Origin: Streptomyces pactum
Lineage (GTDB): Bacteria; Actinomycetota; Actinomycetes; Streptomycetales; Streptomycetaceae
Assembly (NCBI RefSeq): GCF_016031615.1
Contig: NZ_JACYXC010000001.1
Span: forward strand, 1,736,001 to 1,800,000
Direction of reading: 5' to 3'
Length of the DNA stretch: 64,000 nt
The notes under the pieces were generated by a model. That model was not told the origin of the DNA. It saw only the letters and a list, made by a program, of their open reading frames with translations, and did not search any database. Position 1 is the stretch's first letter. Every line of letters starts with the position of its first letter. The position numbers were made by a program, and so were the translations under genes. Shown here one piece after another: positions 1 to 8,577 of this stretch.

Positions 1-920
1 TCGGAGCAGATCCGCATCATCCGGGCGGCGAGCCGGGTGGCGGCCTGCAGGGCCCGGGCCTCGTCGGCCGGTTCCAGGTCACCGTTCCGCTCCCGGGGCT
101 CGGCGACGAAGATGACGTCCACGTCGGAGACGTAGTTCAGCTCCCGGCCGCCGCACTTGCCCATGCCGATCACCGCGAGCCGGCAGCGGGCGGCGTCCTC
201 GGGCTGTTCCTCGGCGGCGATCCGCAGGGCCGCGCGGAGCGTCGCGGTGGCCAGGTCGGCCAGTTCGGCGGCGGTCCGGGCGACGTCGGTGGTGCCGCAC
301 ACGTCGCGGGCGGCGATGCGCAGCAGGCAGCGCCGGTAGGCGATGCGCAGGGCGTCGGGCCGGGGGCGGGTATCGCCGGCGCGGCTCCAGATCCCCTCGG
401 TCAGCGCCTGTTCGAAGTCGGGGGTGGTGGGGTGCAGGTCGGCCGGCTCATAGGTGAGCAGCGACTGCCAGTCGTACGGGTGGCGGGCGAGGTGGTCGCC
501 GAGCGCCTCGGAGGCGCCGAGGACGCCCAGCAGCCGGTCCCGCAGCGGTTTGGCGGCGGCCAGCGTGGCCAGCAGTGCCTGCCGGGAGCCGGCCCGGGCC
601 CCGTCCCCGGTGGTGGCCGGGCCGGCTCCCGTGGCGGGGGCCGGTGGGCGCCCGCCGGTGGTGGCCGGTCGGTCGTCGCCGGTCCTGCCGGTGGCTCCGG
701 CGGGGGCGTCCTCCGCCTCCGGCAGCGTCTCGACCAGCCGGACCAGGCCGCGCAGCGCGGCGTCCGGGTCGGCGGTGGCGCCCAGTGCGTCCAGCAGCAC
801 CGGATCGCTCCACACCGGCGCCATCTCCGGCAGGTCGAGGAGCCGCTCGGCCGTCGCGGGGTCGGTGAACCCGTAGCGCAGCAGTCGCCTGAACCGGCTG
901 TCCCGTCGCCCTTGCAGCAC
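1..920 (-). CDS. glnE: Bifunctional glutamine synthetase adenylyltransferase/deadenylyltransferase, N-terminal part (runs off window)
   Basis: GlnE adds or removes AMP on glutamine synthetase I in response to nitrogen status. About 306 codons are visible; the rest lies beyond base 1. The reading frame is open from a GTG at 920 and starts MLQGRRDSRFRRLLRYGF, like other actinobacterial GlnE N-termini. The nucleotidyltransferase core is reached near the window edge: VIGMGKCGGREL followed by YVSDVDVIFV, whose DVD aspartates are the expected metal ligands, and then an acidic RNGDLEPADEA segment. A Gly/Ala/Thr-rich insert of roughly 30-40 residues sits near residue 75-110 and looks like a disordered loop. 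The start is assigned by frame and homology to memory; the Shine-Dalgarno is weak (GAGGCGG). The next gene in the same direction upstream is glnA2, a glutamine synthetase-like gene, which fits a nitrogen-metabolism neighbourhood. Confidence 0.93.
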   Translation of the reverse strand, partial: MLQGRRDSRFRRLLRYGFTDPATAERLLDLPEMAPVWSDPVLLDALGATADPDAALRGLVRLVETLPEAEDAPAGATGRTGDDRPATTGGRPPAPATGAGPATTGDGARAGSRQALLATLAAAKPLRDRLLGVLGASEALGDHLARHPYDWQSLLTYEPADLHPTTPDFEQALTEGIWSRAGDTRPRPDALRIAYRRCLLRIAARDVCGTTDVARTAAELADLATATLRAALRIAAEEQPEDAARCRLAVIGMGKCGGRELNYVSDVDVIFVAEPRERNGDLEPADEARALQAATRLAARMMRICS

Positions 921-1192
921 GTCGCACCGCCTCGCTCGCCGCTCATGATCGCCGCTGCGAGCTTAATCCCGGCCGGCCCGGAGCGGGAACGCCGCGGTCG
1001 TGCGGCGCCCCGGCCGGGACCGGACGACCGGCCCCGGCGGGTGTCTGCTGGGCCGGAGCAGCACTCGCCCGGACCTGCGGGAGCTCACCGGAGGGAGCGG
1101 GCCTCACCAGGCTCACCGGAGGGGCGGCCTGCCCCACCACCGGCCCGGCGGCCGGGTCGGTGGTGGGGCCACCGGGGGAACGCGGGCCCCGG

Positions 1193-1615
1193 TCCGGCCC
1201 CGGGGCCGGACCCCGGGTCGGCCACCCGCGTAACCGCCCCCTCGGACCGGGCGTCCGGGCGGTGCCGCCGCCCAGGCCCCGGAAGGACGGTCATCGGGCT
1301 CCGGGACCGGTCCCGAAGTCCCCGGCCGGGCAGCACCGGCCCGGGGCCGGCAGCGCGGGCCGGCACAGGTCGGCCCTGCGCCGAGCCGGACGCGGCAGCC
1401 CCCGCCGGAGGCGGCGCGGACAATCACCGCCGGCCCGGCGACCGGGCCGGCGGGGTCGGCCGGGGAGACGCCGGATCCGACCCGAACCCGGGGCCGGGCG
1501 CCCCGGGTAACCGGCCCCTCGGACCGGGCACCCGGGCGGTGTCGCCCCGGCCCCGGAAGGCGGTCATCGGCTCCGGGGCCGGGGGCCGAAGCCTCCGGCC
1601 GGGCACTGGCGCCAG
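1193..1615. repeat. Imperfect ~100-bp direct repeat in the glnE-glnA2 spacer
   Basis: The spacer 921-1637 has no credible gene; it is G/C-rich low-complexity sequence. Within it a block around 1193-1345 recurs around 1476-1620 about 277 bp further on. Both copies share a 'taaccg' start (1231 and 1508), 'cctcggaccgggc', 'ccccggaagg' and 'cggtcatcgg', then a 'ccggccgggcac/agc' end. Small indels separate the copies, so they are diverged rather than a fresh duplication. Function unknown; it could be a relic duplication or part of a family of intergenic elements. Confidence 0.6.
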
Positions 1616-1637
1616 GGTGCCGGGGCACCCGGCCCGC

Positions 1638-3002
1638 TCACAGCACCGGCAGGTTCTTCCGCAGCTCGTAGGCGGTGACCTCGGAGCGGTACTCCTCCCA
1701 CTCCTGCTTCTTGTTGCGGAGGAAGAAGTCGAAGACGTGCTCGCCGAGCGTCTCGGCGACCAGTTCGCTCCGCTCCATCAGGGAGATGGCCTCGCCGAGG
1801 TTCTGCGGCAGCGGCTCGATGCCCATCGAGCGGCGCTCGGCGTCGGACAGCGCCCAGACGTCGTCGTCGGCGCCGGCCGGCAGCTCGTACTCCTCCTCGA
1901 TGCCCTTCAGGCCGGCCGCCAGCAGCACCGCGTACGCCAGGTAGGGGTTGGCGCCGGAGTCGATGGAGCGGACCTCGACCCGGGTGGAGCCGGTCTTGCC
2001 GGGCTTGTAGAGCGGCACCCTGACCAGCGCCGACCGGTTGTTGTGCCCCCAGCAGATGTACGACGGCGCCTCGCCGCCGGCGCCCGCGGTGCGGCCCTGC
2101 GCCCCTCCCCAGATGCGCTTGTAGGAGTTGACCCACTGGTTGGTGACGGCCGAGACCTCCGAGGCGTGCCGCAGCAGACCGGCGATGAAGGACCGGCCCA
2201 CCTTCGACAGCTGGAACTCCGCGCCCGACTCGTAGAAGGCGTTCCGGTCGCCCTCGAAGAGCGACAGGTGGGTGTGCATCCCCGAGCCGGGGAACTCGGA
2301 GAACGGCTTGGGCATGAAGGTGGCGTGCACCCCCTGCTCCAGCGCCACCTGCTTCATCACCAGCCGGAACGTCATGATGTTGTCGGCGGTGGAGAGGGCG
2401 TCGGCGTAGCGCAGGTCGATCTCCTGCTGGCCCGGGGCGCCCTCGTGGTGGGAGAACTCCACCGAGATGCCCATCGACTCCAGCATGGTGATCGCCTGCC
2501 GGCGGAAGTCCATGCCCACGTTCTGCGGGGTGTGGTCGAAGTAGCCGGAGGAGTCCGCCGGCACCGGCCGGGACCCGTCGTCCGGCTTGTGCTTGAGCAG
2601 GAAGAACTCGATCTCGGGGTGGGTGTAGAAGGTGAAGCCGAGGTCGGAGGTCTTGGCGAGGATGCGCTTGAGCACGTAGCGCGGGTCGGCGTACGACGGC
2701 GAGCCGTCCGGCATCAGGATGTCGCAGAACATCCGCGCGGTGCCCGGGGCCTCGGCGCGCCACGGAAGGACCTGGAAGGTGCCGGGATCGGGCTTGGCGA
2801 TCATGTCCGACTCGTAGACGCGGGCGAAGCCCTCGATCGCCGACCCGTCGAAGCCGATGCCCTCGTCGAACGCCTGCTCAAGCTCGGCGGGGGCCACGGC
2901 CACCGACTTCAGGTAGCCGAGCACATCGGCGAACCACAGCCGGACGAACCGGATGTCGCGCTCTTCCAGCGTTCGGAGCACGAACTCCTGCTGCTTATCC
3001 AT
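1638..3002 (-). CDS. glnA2: Type I glutamine synthetase-like protein, GlnA2 type
   Basis: 454-residue member of the class I glutamine synthetase family (ATP-dependent ligation of an amine to the gamma-carboxyl of glutamate). Visible signatures include FDGSAIEGF at residues 51-59, the HPEIEFFLL metal-binding segment, the central GSGMHTHLSLF motif, NSYKRIWGG and the C-terminal RVEVRSIDSGANPYLAYA. No tyrosine in an NLYDLP-type adenylylation loop is evident; the corresponding C-terminal segment is NLGEAISLMERS, so control by GlnE is doubtful. In Streptomyces and Mycobacterium the paralogue next to glnE is GlnA2; in S. coelicolor GlnA2 is reported to gamma-glutamylate polyamines rather than ammonia, so polyamine use is a reasonable expectation here, not shown by the sequence alone. 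Start chosen at ATG 3002, which follows a GAGGATGGGTGG purine stretch; an in-frame upstream start at 3071 adds 23 unlikely residues. Confidence 0.93.
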   Translation of the reverse strand: MDKQQEFVLRTLEERDIRFVRLWFADVLGYLKSVAVAPAELEQAFDEGIGFDGSAIEGFARVYESDMIAKPDPGTFQVLPWRAEAPGTARMFCDILMPDGSPSYADPRYVLKRILAKTSDLGFTFYTHPEIEFFLLKHKPDDGSRPVPADSSGYFDHTPQNVGMDFRRQAITMLESMGISVEFSHHEGAPGQQEIDLRYADALSTADNIMTFRLVMKQVALEQGVHATFMPKPFSEFPGSGMHTHLSLFEGDRNAFYESGAEFQLSKVGRSFIAGLLRHASEVSAVTNQWVNSYKRIWGGAQGRTAGAGGEAPSYICWGHNNRSALVRVPLYKPGKTGSTRVEVRSIDSGANPYLAYAVLLAAGLKGIEEEYELPAGADDDVWALSDAERRSMGIEPLPQNLGEAISLMERSELVAETLGEHVFDFFLRNKKQEWEEYRSEVTAYELRKNLPVL

Positions 3003-3465
3003 TTCCACCCATCCTCGCAGGTCAGGCCGCCCGTTCCCAGGCCGCGGGGCACATCGGGGGCACGTGAGCATCCCACCACACGATTTCGGCCGTGTTGCGC
3101 ACGCGGTTCCGTACGGTGTCGATCCGCACGGGCGTCACCGCTCCGCCGCCCTGCTCCCCGGCCCGCGCCCCGCGCCGGGGCGGGCGGGACTCCGCGGGTC
3201 GCGCCGGCCGCAGGGCCGCCGAGGGGCACAGGTCGGGCCGTCCGGTCCCCCCGCTCCGGCCCGTCCTCATTGTGAGACATCGGCCGATCATGGTCGAGTC
3301 CGGCGCCGCGGGGGAATCCGCCGGTGCGCCGGTGGACGCGCGGGTGTGCGCCGGAGCGCGGAACACCCGGCGACGGGGGCGGGACGGGCAGGGGCGGGGC
3401 GGGGGGCGCGACGCGCTCCTGGTGCGCGTCCCCCGGCGGCCCGGACGGGCCGGAGGACGCCTACG
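3003..3465. other. Divergent intergenic region between glnA2 and DUF6153 gene
   Basis: No gene is supported here. The region carries the promoters of two divergent genes. A perfect 10-bp palindrome ATCGGCCGAT lies at 3274-3283 in a locally less GC-rich patch (around 3266-3300), a possible operator or promoter area. No confident -10/-35 pair was identified for either side. Confidence 0.35.
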
Positions 3466-4170
3466 ATGTGCGGCATGACCACCCGGACGCGCACCCGCCG
3501 CCCCCTGCGGGCACGGGCGTGCCTGCTGCTGGTGTGGTCGCTGCTGGCGGGGATCGTGGCGATGCACGGGCTGGGCACGGGTGCCTTCGCGGCCGCCGCG
3601 CAGTCCGCCCGGCAGGCGCCGCCGCACGGCGCGCCCGCCGCCGGCCACGGCCCCGGGCCGCACCCGGTCGCCGCCGGGCCGGCCCCGGCGCACGCCGGCG
3701 AGGTGTCCGGCGCCCCGGCGTACCGGGACGGCGCGCCCGGGGACGCGCACCGCGCGGCGTACGACGACCGGCGCGCCACGGCGTACGAACGCCGTCCCGC
3801 AGCCGGCCCCCGGACGGGGTCCGCGTCCGCCGGCCCGGCGACGGGCACCGGGGAGCGGTCCCCGGTCACCCGGCCGCGGCTCCCGGACGGTTCCGGGCAC
3901 GCGCTCCCGGCGTACGACCGCCGTCCCACCACCGCCGGCGCGCCGGGCGGCCCGGCGTGCCACGACCTGGGCGGTGGCGAGGGGCACCCGCACCACGCCG
4001 ACGCCACCTGCGCCGCGCCCGGCATCAGCACCGCGCCGGTGCCGCCGCCGCTGCCGGCCGGGGCCGTGGTGCCCGACGCCGACCCGGCCGGTCTCCGGCC
4101 GCCGGCGCCCTCCGACCGGACCGGCCCCGACCCGCCCTCGTTGAGCCGGCTCCAGCTCCTGCGCATATAG
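3466..4170 (+). CDS. DUF6153-like exported/membrane-anchored protein
   Basis: 234-residue protein with a basic N-terminus (RTRTRRPLRARA), one hydrophobic segment at about residues 15-45 (LLLVWSLLAGIVAMHGLGTG) and a long Pro/Ala/Gly/His-rich extracytoplasmic part ending in SLSRLQLLRI. This layout matches the DUF6153 family common in Streptomyces, which regularly lies just upstream of a DUF305 lipoprotein, as here (133-bp gap). The His-rich middle (GGGEGHPHHADATC) would suit metal binding, but that is inference. GGAGG at 3452-3456 is 9 nt before ATG 3466; a second in-frame ATG at 3475 is too far from it. Function unknown. Confidence 0.75.
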   Translation: MCGMTTRTRTRRPLRARACLLLVWSLLAGIVAMHGLGTGAFAAAAQSARQAPPHGAPAAGHGPGPHPVAAGPAPAHAGEVSGAPAYRDGAPGDAHRAAYDDRRATAYERRPAAGPRTGSASAGPATGTGERSPVTRPRLPDGSGHALPAYDRRPTTAGAPGGPACHDLGGGEGHPHHADATCAAPGISTAPVPPPLPAGAVVPDADPAGLRPPAPSDRTGPDPPSLSRLQLLRI

Positions 4171-4303
4171 GCGCGCCCGTACGGCCCGCCGGTCCCGCGC
4201 GACCGGTGGCCCGTATCCCGCACGCCCCGGTGCGGACGGCTGCGCCGCCGCACCTTCCGACCGGATGCCACCGGGCATCCCGTTCCCGCAGGAGCACACG
4301 ATC

Positions 4304-4948
4304 ATGAACTCGCACCGTTCCCTCATCCGGCGGGTGGCCGCCGCCTCCGTGGCCGTCACCGCGGCCCTCGTCCTCGCCGCGTGCGGCGGCGGGGACGGCG
4401 ACGGCGACGGCGCCACGAACGGCAGCCACGACAAGCCGTCCGCCACCGCCTCCGCCGGCTCCCCGGACGGGCAGGGCGGTCACAACGCGGCGGACGTCTC
4501 CTTCGCGCAGGGGATGATCCCGCACCACCGCCAGGCGGTGGAGATGGCCGACCTCGCCGCCACCCGGGCGTCCTCGGCCGAGGTGAAGAAGCTGGCCGCG
4601 GAGATCAAGAAGGCCCAGGACCCGGAGATCCGGACCATGTCCGGATGGCTGCGGGGCTGGGGCGAGGACGTCCCGGCGGAGGACGCCGGGATGGACCACT
4701 CCGGCCACCACGGCATGCCGGGCATGATGACCCCCGCTGACATGACCAAGCTGGAGAAGGCGTCCGGCAAGGCGTTCGACACCGCGTTCCTGGAGCTGAT
4801 GATCAAGCACCACGAGGGCGCGGTGGAGATGGCCCGGACCGAGCGGTCCAAGGGCTCGGACGCGGCGGCCAAGGCGCTCGCCGAGGAGATCATCACCTCG
4901 CAGAGCGCGGAGATCACCCGGATGAACACCCTGCTCGGCAGGGACTGA
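4304..4948 (+). CDS. DUF305 family lipoprotein
   Basis: 214-residue secreted lipoprotein. The N-terminus has two arginines, a hydrophobic core and a lipobox VLAAC, giving a lipid-anchored Cys at about residue 27, then a Gly/Asp linker. The mature part shows two DUF305 halves, each with a ferritin-like His motif: FAQGMIPHHRQAVEMA (about residues 67-82) and LELMIKHHEGAVEMA, with an intervening MDHSGHHGMPGMM His/Met stretch. Members of this family are linked to copper binding or tolerance (for example CopM); the Met/His stretch here fits that role but substrate is inferred. GGAG at 4291-4294 is 9 nt before ATG 4304. It follows the DUF6153 gene and probably shares its transcript. Confidence 0.88.
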   Translation: MNSHRSLIRRVAAASVAVTAALVLAACGGGDGDGDGATNGSHDKPSATASAGSPDGQGGHNAADVSFAQGMIPHHRQAVEMADLAATRASSAEVKKLAAEIKKAQDPEIRTMSGWLRGWGEDVPAEDAGMDHSGHHGMPGMMTPADMTKLEKASGKAFDTAFLELMIKHHEGAVEMARTERSKGSDAAAKALAEEIITSQSAEITRMNTLLGRD

Positions 4949-5402
4949 CCGGTCGCTGCCGAGGGCGGGCCGCGCGCCCGCCCACGGCAGCCCGGAGGCC
5001 ACCGCCGGCCCCGGCGGGCACCGCCCGGGCCGGCCGCATCACGGTGCCGGGAGGCCCCGGGTCCGCCCACGGCCCGGCCCGGGCCACCACCGGCACGGCC
5101 GGTACGCCACCGGCCCGGCCGGCGCCGCCATCTGCTGCTGAGGGGCGCGGCGTACGGGCACCGGGCGGCCCGGAGCGGTACGCCGCGCGGTGCCGCCCGG
5201 AGCGTACGGGCACCGGCCCGCGCGCTTCGGCGCCCGGCCCCTCACACCCCCGCGCGCCGAGGCCGGGGACGCAGCGGCCGGGGCCCGGGAACGGACCCAG
5301 CGGCCCGGAACCCGGGAAAACATCGTTCCCGGAACCCGGGAAAACGCACGCGCCCGGGATCCCGGGCGCCGGCCCGTCACCGGAGCGTACGGGCACCGCC
5401 GC
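4949..5402. repeat. Intergenic region with short direct repeats
   Basis: No gene supported. Two copies of cccggaacccgggaaaac lie at 5304-5321 and 5328-5345 (24-bp period); each contains a CCGGAACCCGGG-type self-complementary core. Separately, cggagcgtacgggcaccg occurs at 5198-5215 and 5381-5398, with a partial third copy at 5150-5163. They lie between the convergent ends of the DUF305 gene and the siderophore ATPase gene, so part of the region may serve termination. Confidence 0.5.
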
Positions 5403-6299
5403 TCACGCCTCGGTGCGCCGGCCGCCCTCCGGGATGACCAGCGGCGTCCCCGCCACCGGGCACTCGATGACCGCGGCGCGCATCCCGAAGACCTCGTGGA
5501 CCGTCTCCGGGGTGACCACGCGCGAGGGCGGGCCGGCGGCGACGACCCGCCCGTCGCGCATCGCGATCAGGTGGTCGGCGTAGCGGCAGGCGAGGTTCAG
5601 CTCGTGCAGCACCATCACCACGGTCCGGCCGTCGGTCCGGTTGAGGTCCCTCACCAGCTCCAGCACGTCCACCTGGTGGGCGAGGTCGAGATAGGTGGTG
5701 GGCTCGTCGAGCAGCAGGACGGAGGTGTCCTGGGCGAGGGCCATCGCGATCCACACCCGCTGGCGCTGGCCACCGGACAGCTCGTCCAGGGAGCGCTCGG
5801 CCAGCGCGGCGGCCCCGGTGGCCGCGAGCGCGGCGTCCACCGCGGCCTCGTCCGCGGAGGACCACTGCCGCCACCACCGCTGGTGCGGGGTGCGGCCGCG
5901 GGCGACCAGGTCGCGGACGGTGATGCCGTCGGGCGCGGCGGGGGACTGCGGCAGCAGGGCGAGCCGCAGCGCGAGGTCGCGGGCGGGGAGCCGGGCGATG
6001 TCCTCGCCGTCCAGGTGCACGGTGCCGGCGGCGGGCTTCAGCAGCCGGGCCAGGGCGCGCAGCGCGGTGGACTTGCCGCAGGCGTTCGGGCCGACCAGCG
6101 CGGTCACCCGGCCCGCCGGGATCTCCAGGTCGAGGCCGTCGGCGACGGTCCGGTCGCCGTAGCCGAGCCGCAGCCCGGTGCCGCCGAGCGCCGTGCCGCG
6201 GGGCGCGGGGACGCCCCCGTCCGCGACGGTCGCGGACGCCCGCTCCGCACCACCGGCGGCGGGCCGGCCGGTGCCGGTGGTGTCAGCGGTCTCGGCCAT
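5403..6299 (-). CDS. Iron-siderophore ABC transporter, ATP-binding protein
   Basis: 298-residue ATPase that powers a FecCD-type importer at the inner face of the membrane. Walker A GPNACGKST (residues 70-78), Q-loop LLPQSP, signature LSGGQRQR (174-181), Walker B VLLLDEPTT (about 194-202) and switch His in VLHELNLACRYAD are intact. The order matches FepC/FhuC-type siderophore ATPases. It is the last gene of a three-gene operon: ATG 6299 lies one base after the TGA of the second permease, and that permease's end supplies GGGAGG as ribosome site. A non-conserved Ala/Gly-rich tail of about 35 residues precedes the domain. Iron regulation is expected from the boxes at 8446-8460 and 8531-8547. The exact siderophore cannot be read from sequence. 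Confidence 0.93.
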   Translation of the reverse strand: MAETADTTGTGRPAAGGAERASATVADGGVPAPRGTALGGTGLRLGYGDRTVADGLDLEIPAGRVTALVGPNACGKSTALRALARLLKPAAGTVHLDGEDIARLPARDLALRLALLPQSPAAPDGITVRDLVARGRTPHQRWWRQWSSADEAAVDAALAATGAAALAERSLDELSGGQRQRVWIAMALAQDTSVLLLDEPTTYLDLAHQVDVLELVRDLNRTDGRTVVMVLHELNLACRYADHLIAMRDGRVVAAGPPSRVVTPETVHEVFGMRAAVIECPVAGTPLVIPEGGRRTEA

Positions 6300-6300
6300 G

Positions 6301-7347
6301 TCAGCCTCCCTTTCCGGCCCGGTTGGTGCGGGCGAGCAGCAGCAGCAGGTACGGCGCGCCCACGGCTCCGGTGATCACGCCGACCGGCAGCTCGGTCGGT
6401 TCCAGCACCAGCCGGGCGGCGAGGTCGGCCAGGAGCAGCAGCACGGCGCCCACCATCCCGCTGATGACCAGCGGGATCCCGGCGGTGCCGGCGAGCCGGC
6501 GGGCGATCTGCGGGGCCCCCAGGGCGACGAAGGCGACCGGCCCGGCGGCGGCGGTGGCCACCGCGGCCAGGCAGGTGGCGAGCACCAGCAGCGCGATCCG
6601 GGCGCGGCGCAGCGGGATGCCGAGGCTGAGCGCGGTGTCGTCGTCGAACTGCAGCAGCTGGTACGGCCGGGCGAGCGCCAGGGTGAGCGGCACCAGCAGC
6701 AGCAGCGCCAGGCCGGCCCACCGCACGTGGTCCCAGCCGCGTCCGTTGAGGCTGCCGGTGAGCCAGACCATGGCGCGGGAGGCCTGGTCGATGTCGGCGC
6801 GGGCCAGCAGCCAGCGGGTGAGCGCCACCAGGGCCCCGTTGGCGGCGAGCCCGACGAGGACGAAGCGGTAGCCGGTGATGGTTCCGCCGCGGTAGGCGAG
6901 CAGGTAGATGACGGTGGCGACGGTGAGCGCGCCGGCCAGTGCCCCGAAGGGGACCGGGCCGAAGGTGGATGCGCCGGCCGCGGTGACGCCGCCGACCACG
7001 ATGGTGGTGATGGCCCCGGCCCCGGCGCCGGCGGAGATGCCGATGAGGTCGGGGCTGGCGAGCGGGTTGCGGGTGACGGCCTGGTAGACCGCGCCGGCGA
7101 CGCCGAAGGCCACGCCGACCAGCACCGCGGTCAGCGCCCGCGGCAGCCTCAGCTGGTGGACGATGAGGTCCGCGTCGCCGGAGCCGTAGCCGAGGACCGC
7201 GCCGAGCACGTCCCGGAGAGGGATGTGGAAGGTGCCCAGCGACACCGAGGCGATGAAGGCGGCGAACCCGGTGACCGCGAGGGCGGCGGCGGTGACCGCG
7301 ACCCGGGGCCGCAGACGGATGCCGACCGGCCCGAACTCCGCTCTCAT
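6301..7347 (-). CDS. Iron-siderophore ABC transporter, FecCD permease (second)
   Basis: 348-residue polytopic permease of the FecCD family with about ten hydrophobic segments. Family marks are the RLPRALTAVLVG stretch, GAVYQAVTRNPLASPDLIGISAGAG near residue 90, and the C-terminal PVAFVALGAPQIARRLAG and ELPVGVITGAVGAPYL motifs that contact the ATPase. ATG 7347 overlaps the stop of the upstream permease by 4 bp (ATGA), so translational coupling is likely; a longer frame reading further upstream is only overlap with that gene. It should form a heterodimer with the product of 7344-8444. Confidence 0.93.
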   Translation of the reverse strand: MRAEFGPVGIRLRPRVAVTAAALAVTGFAAFIASVSLGTFHIPLRDVLGAVLGYGSGDADLIVHQLRLPRALTAVLVGVAFGVAGAVYQAVTRNPLASPDLIGISAGAGAGAITTIVVGGVTAAGASTFGPVPFGALAGALTVATVIYLLAYRGGTITGYRFVLVGLAANGALVALTRWLLARADIDQASRAMVWLTGSLNGRGWDHVRWAGLALLLLVPLTLALARPYQLLQFDDDTALSLGIPLRRARIALLVLATCLAAVATAAAGPVAFVALGAPQIARRLAGTAGIPLVISGMVGAVLLLLADLAARLVLEPTELPVGVITGAVGAPYLLLLLARTNRAGKGG

Positions 7348-8444
7348 CGCGTGTGCTCCTTGAGCTTGCCGCGCTTGACCAGGACGGCGAGGAAGGGCGC
7401 GCCGACCAGCGCGGTGACCACGCCGGCCTCCAGTTCGGCGGGCCGGGCGACCATGCGGCCCAGGACGTCGGCGCCGATCAGCAGCACCGCGCCGCCCAGG
7501 GCGGAGCAGGGGACGAGCCAGCGCGCGTCGGGGCCGGTGAAGGCCCGTACAACGTGCGGGACGACCAGGCCGACGAAGGTGATCGGTCCGGCGGCCGCGA
7601 CCGCGGCGCCCGCCAGCAGGATCACCGCGACGGCGCCCAGCGCCCGGGTGGTGCGGACGCGGGTGCCCAGGGTGCTGGCGAGGTCGTCGCCGAGGGCGAG
7701 GGCGTTGAGCCGCCCGCTGAGTCCGAGGGCGAGCAGCAGTCCGGCCGCGATGAACGGCAGCAGCTGCCCGACGACCTCGGTGTCGCGCCCGGCGAGCGAG
7801 CCGACCGCCCAGAACCGGTACTGGTCCAGGGTGCGGATGTCCAGCAGGACCAAGGCGTTGGTGCCCGCGTCCAGGAGGGCGGTGACGGCGGCTCCGGCCA
7901 GCGCCAGCTTCGCCGGGGTGGCGCCGCCGTAGCCGGTGCCGCCGACGGCGTAGGCGAGCAGTCCGGCCAGCGCCGCGCCGAGGAAGGCGAACCACACGTA
8001 CTGGTAGGAGCTGGTCAGGCCGAGCGCGCCGATGCTCGCGGCGACCGCGAAGGCGCCGCCGGCGCTGATGCCGATGAGCCCGGGGTCACCGAGGGGGTTG
8101 CGGGTGATGTCCTGGGCGACGGCGCCCGCGGCGCCCAGCGCCAGGCCGACCAGCAGCCCCAGCAGGGTGCGGGGCATCCGCAGCTCCCGGACGACGATCG
8201 CGTCGCCCTCCCGGCTGCCGCCCAGCGCTGCCAGCACGTCGGACAGCGGGACCGCCTTGGTGCCGATGGCCAGCGAGGCGCAGCCGACGACGGCGAGCAG
8301 CGCCAGCAGGACGAGCGGCACGGCCAGGCGCGCGGCGGGCCGCCGGGCCGCCGGGGCGGGCTTCGCGCCGCCCGGGCCCGGCCGGCCCGGCGCCGCGGGG
8401 CCCCGCGCGGCGGCAGGGGTCGGCTTCACAGACACCCGCCACAC
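7344..8444 (-). CDS. Iron-siderophore ABC transporter, FecCD permease (first)
   Basis: Up to 366 residues; a Pro/Ala-rich cytosolic N-terminus of about 40 residues precedes roughly ten transmembrane segments. Motifs: RELRMPRTLLGLLVG, GAVAQDITRNPLGDPGLIGISAGG, GPITFVGLVVPHVVRAFTG and ELEAGVVTALVGAPFLAVL. The first possible start, GTG 8444, lies one base from the iron box at 8446-8460, so it would need a leaderless transcript; in-frame GTG codons at 8435 and 8429 are equally possible and the start is uncertain by 3-6 residues. First gene of the permease-permease-ATPase operon, divergent from the binding-protein gene at 8578. Repression by a DmdR1/IdeR-type Fe(II) regulator is expected. Confidence 0.9.
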   Translation of the reverse strand: MWRVSVKPTPAAARGPAAPGRPGPGGAKPAPAARRPAARLAVPLVLLALLAVVGCASLAIGTKAVPLSDVLAALGGSREGDAIVVRELRMPRTLLGLLVGLALGAAGAVAQDITRNPLGDPGLIGISAGGAFAVAASIGALGLTSSYQYVWFAFLGAALAGLLAYAVGGTGYGGATPAKLALAGAAVTALLDAGTNALVLLDIRTLDQYRFWAVGSLAGRDTEVVGQLLPFIAAGLLLALGLSGRLNALALGDDLASTLGTRVRTTRALGAVAVILLAGAAVAAAGPITFVGLVVPHVVRAFTGPDARWLVPCSALGGAVLLIGADVLGRMVARPAELEAGVVTALVGAPFLAVLVKRGKLKEHTR

Positions 8445-8445
8445 G

Positions 8446-8460
8446 TTAAGGCATACCTAA
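8446..8460. promoter_or_regulatory. Iron box (DmdR/IdeR-type), permease side
   Basis: TTAAGGCATACCTAA is a partly palindromic match to the actinobacterial iron-box consensus (TTAGGTTAGSCTAACCTAA). It abuts the first possible start codon of the permease operon (GTG 8444), so a bound repressor would block initiation directly. Confidence 0.75.
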
Positions 8461-8530
8461 CTTCCCTTTTCAGCCACCCCCCGCATCGGCACGAGTACCG
8501 GCGGCAGCTACGCTTAGGCCATCTTTAGAC

Positions 8531-8547
8531 AGGTAAGCCTTACCTAA
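8531..8547. promoter_or_regulatory. Iron box (DmdR/IdeR-type), binding-protein side
   Basis: AGGTAAGCCTTACCTAA has perfect 7-bp arms (AGGTAAG/CTTACCT) around a single base and strongly resembles an iron box. It lies 30 bp before the GTG of the binding-protein gene at 8578. Confidence 0.82.
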
Positions 8548-8577
8548 CAACTGCTCCGCTCCCCCGGAAGGAACACC

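Noticed and set aside
432..3275. 947-codon open frame on the plus strand over glnE and glnA2
   Set aside because: Antisense shadow of two well-recognised minus-strand genes; composition is Arg/Gly/Pro-rich without any motif.
5190..6374. Long plus-strand frame over the siderophore ATPase
   Set aside because: Shadow frame of the ATPase, whose Walker motifs lie on the minus strand.
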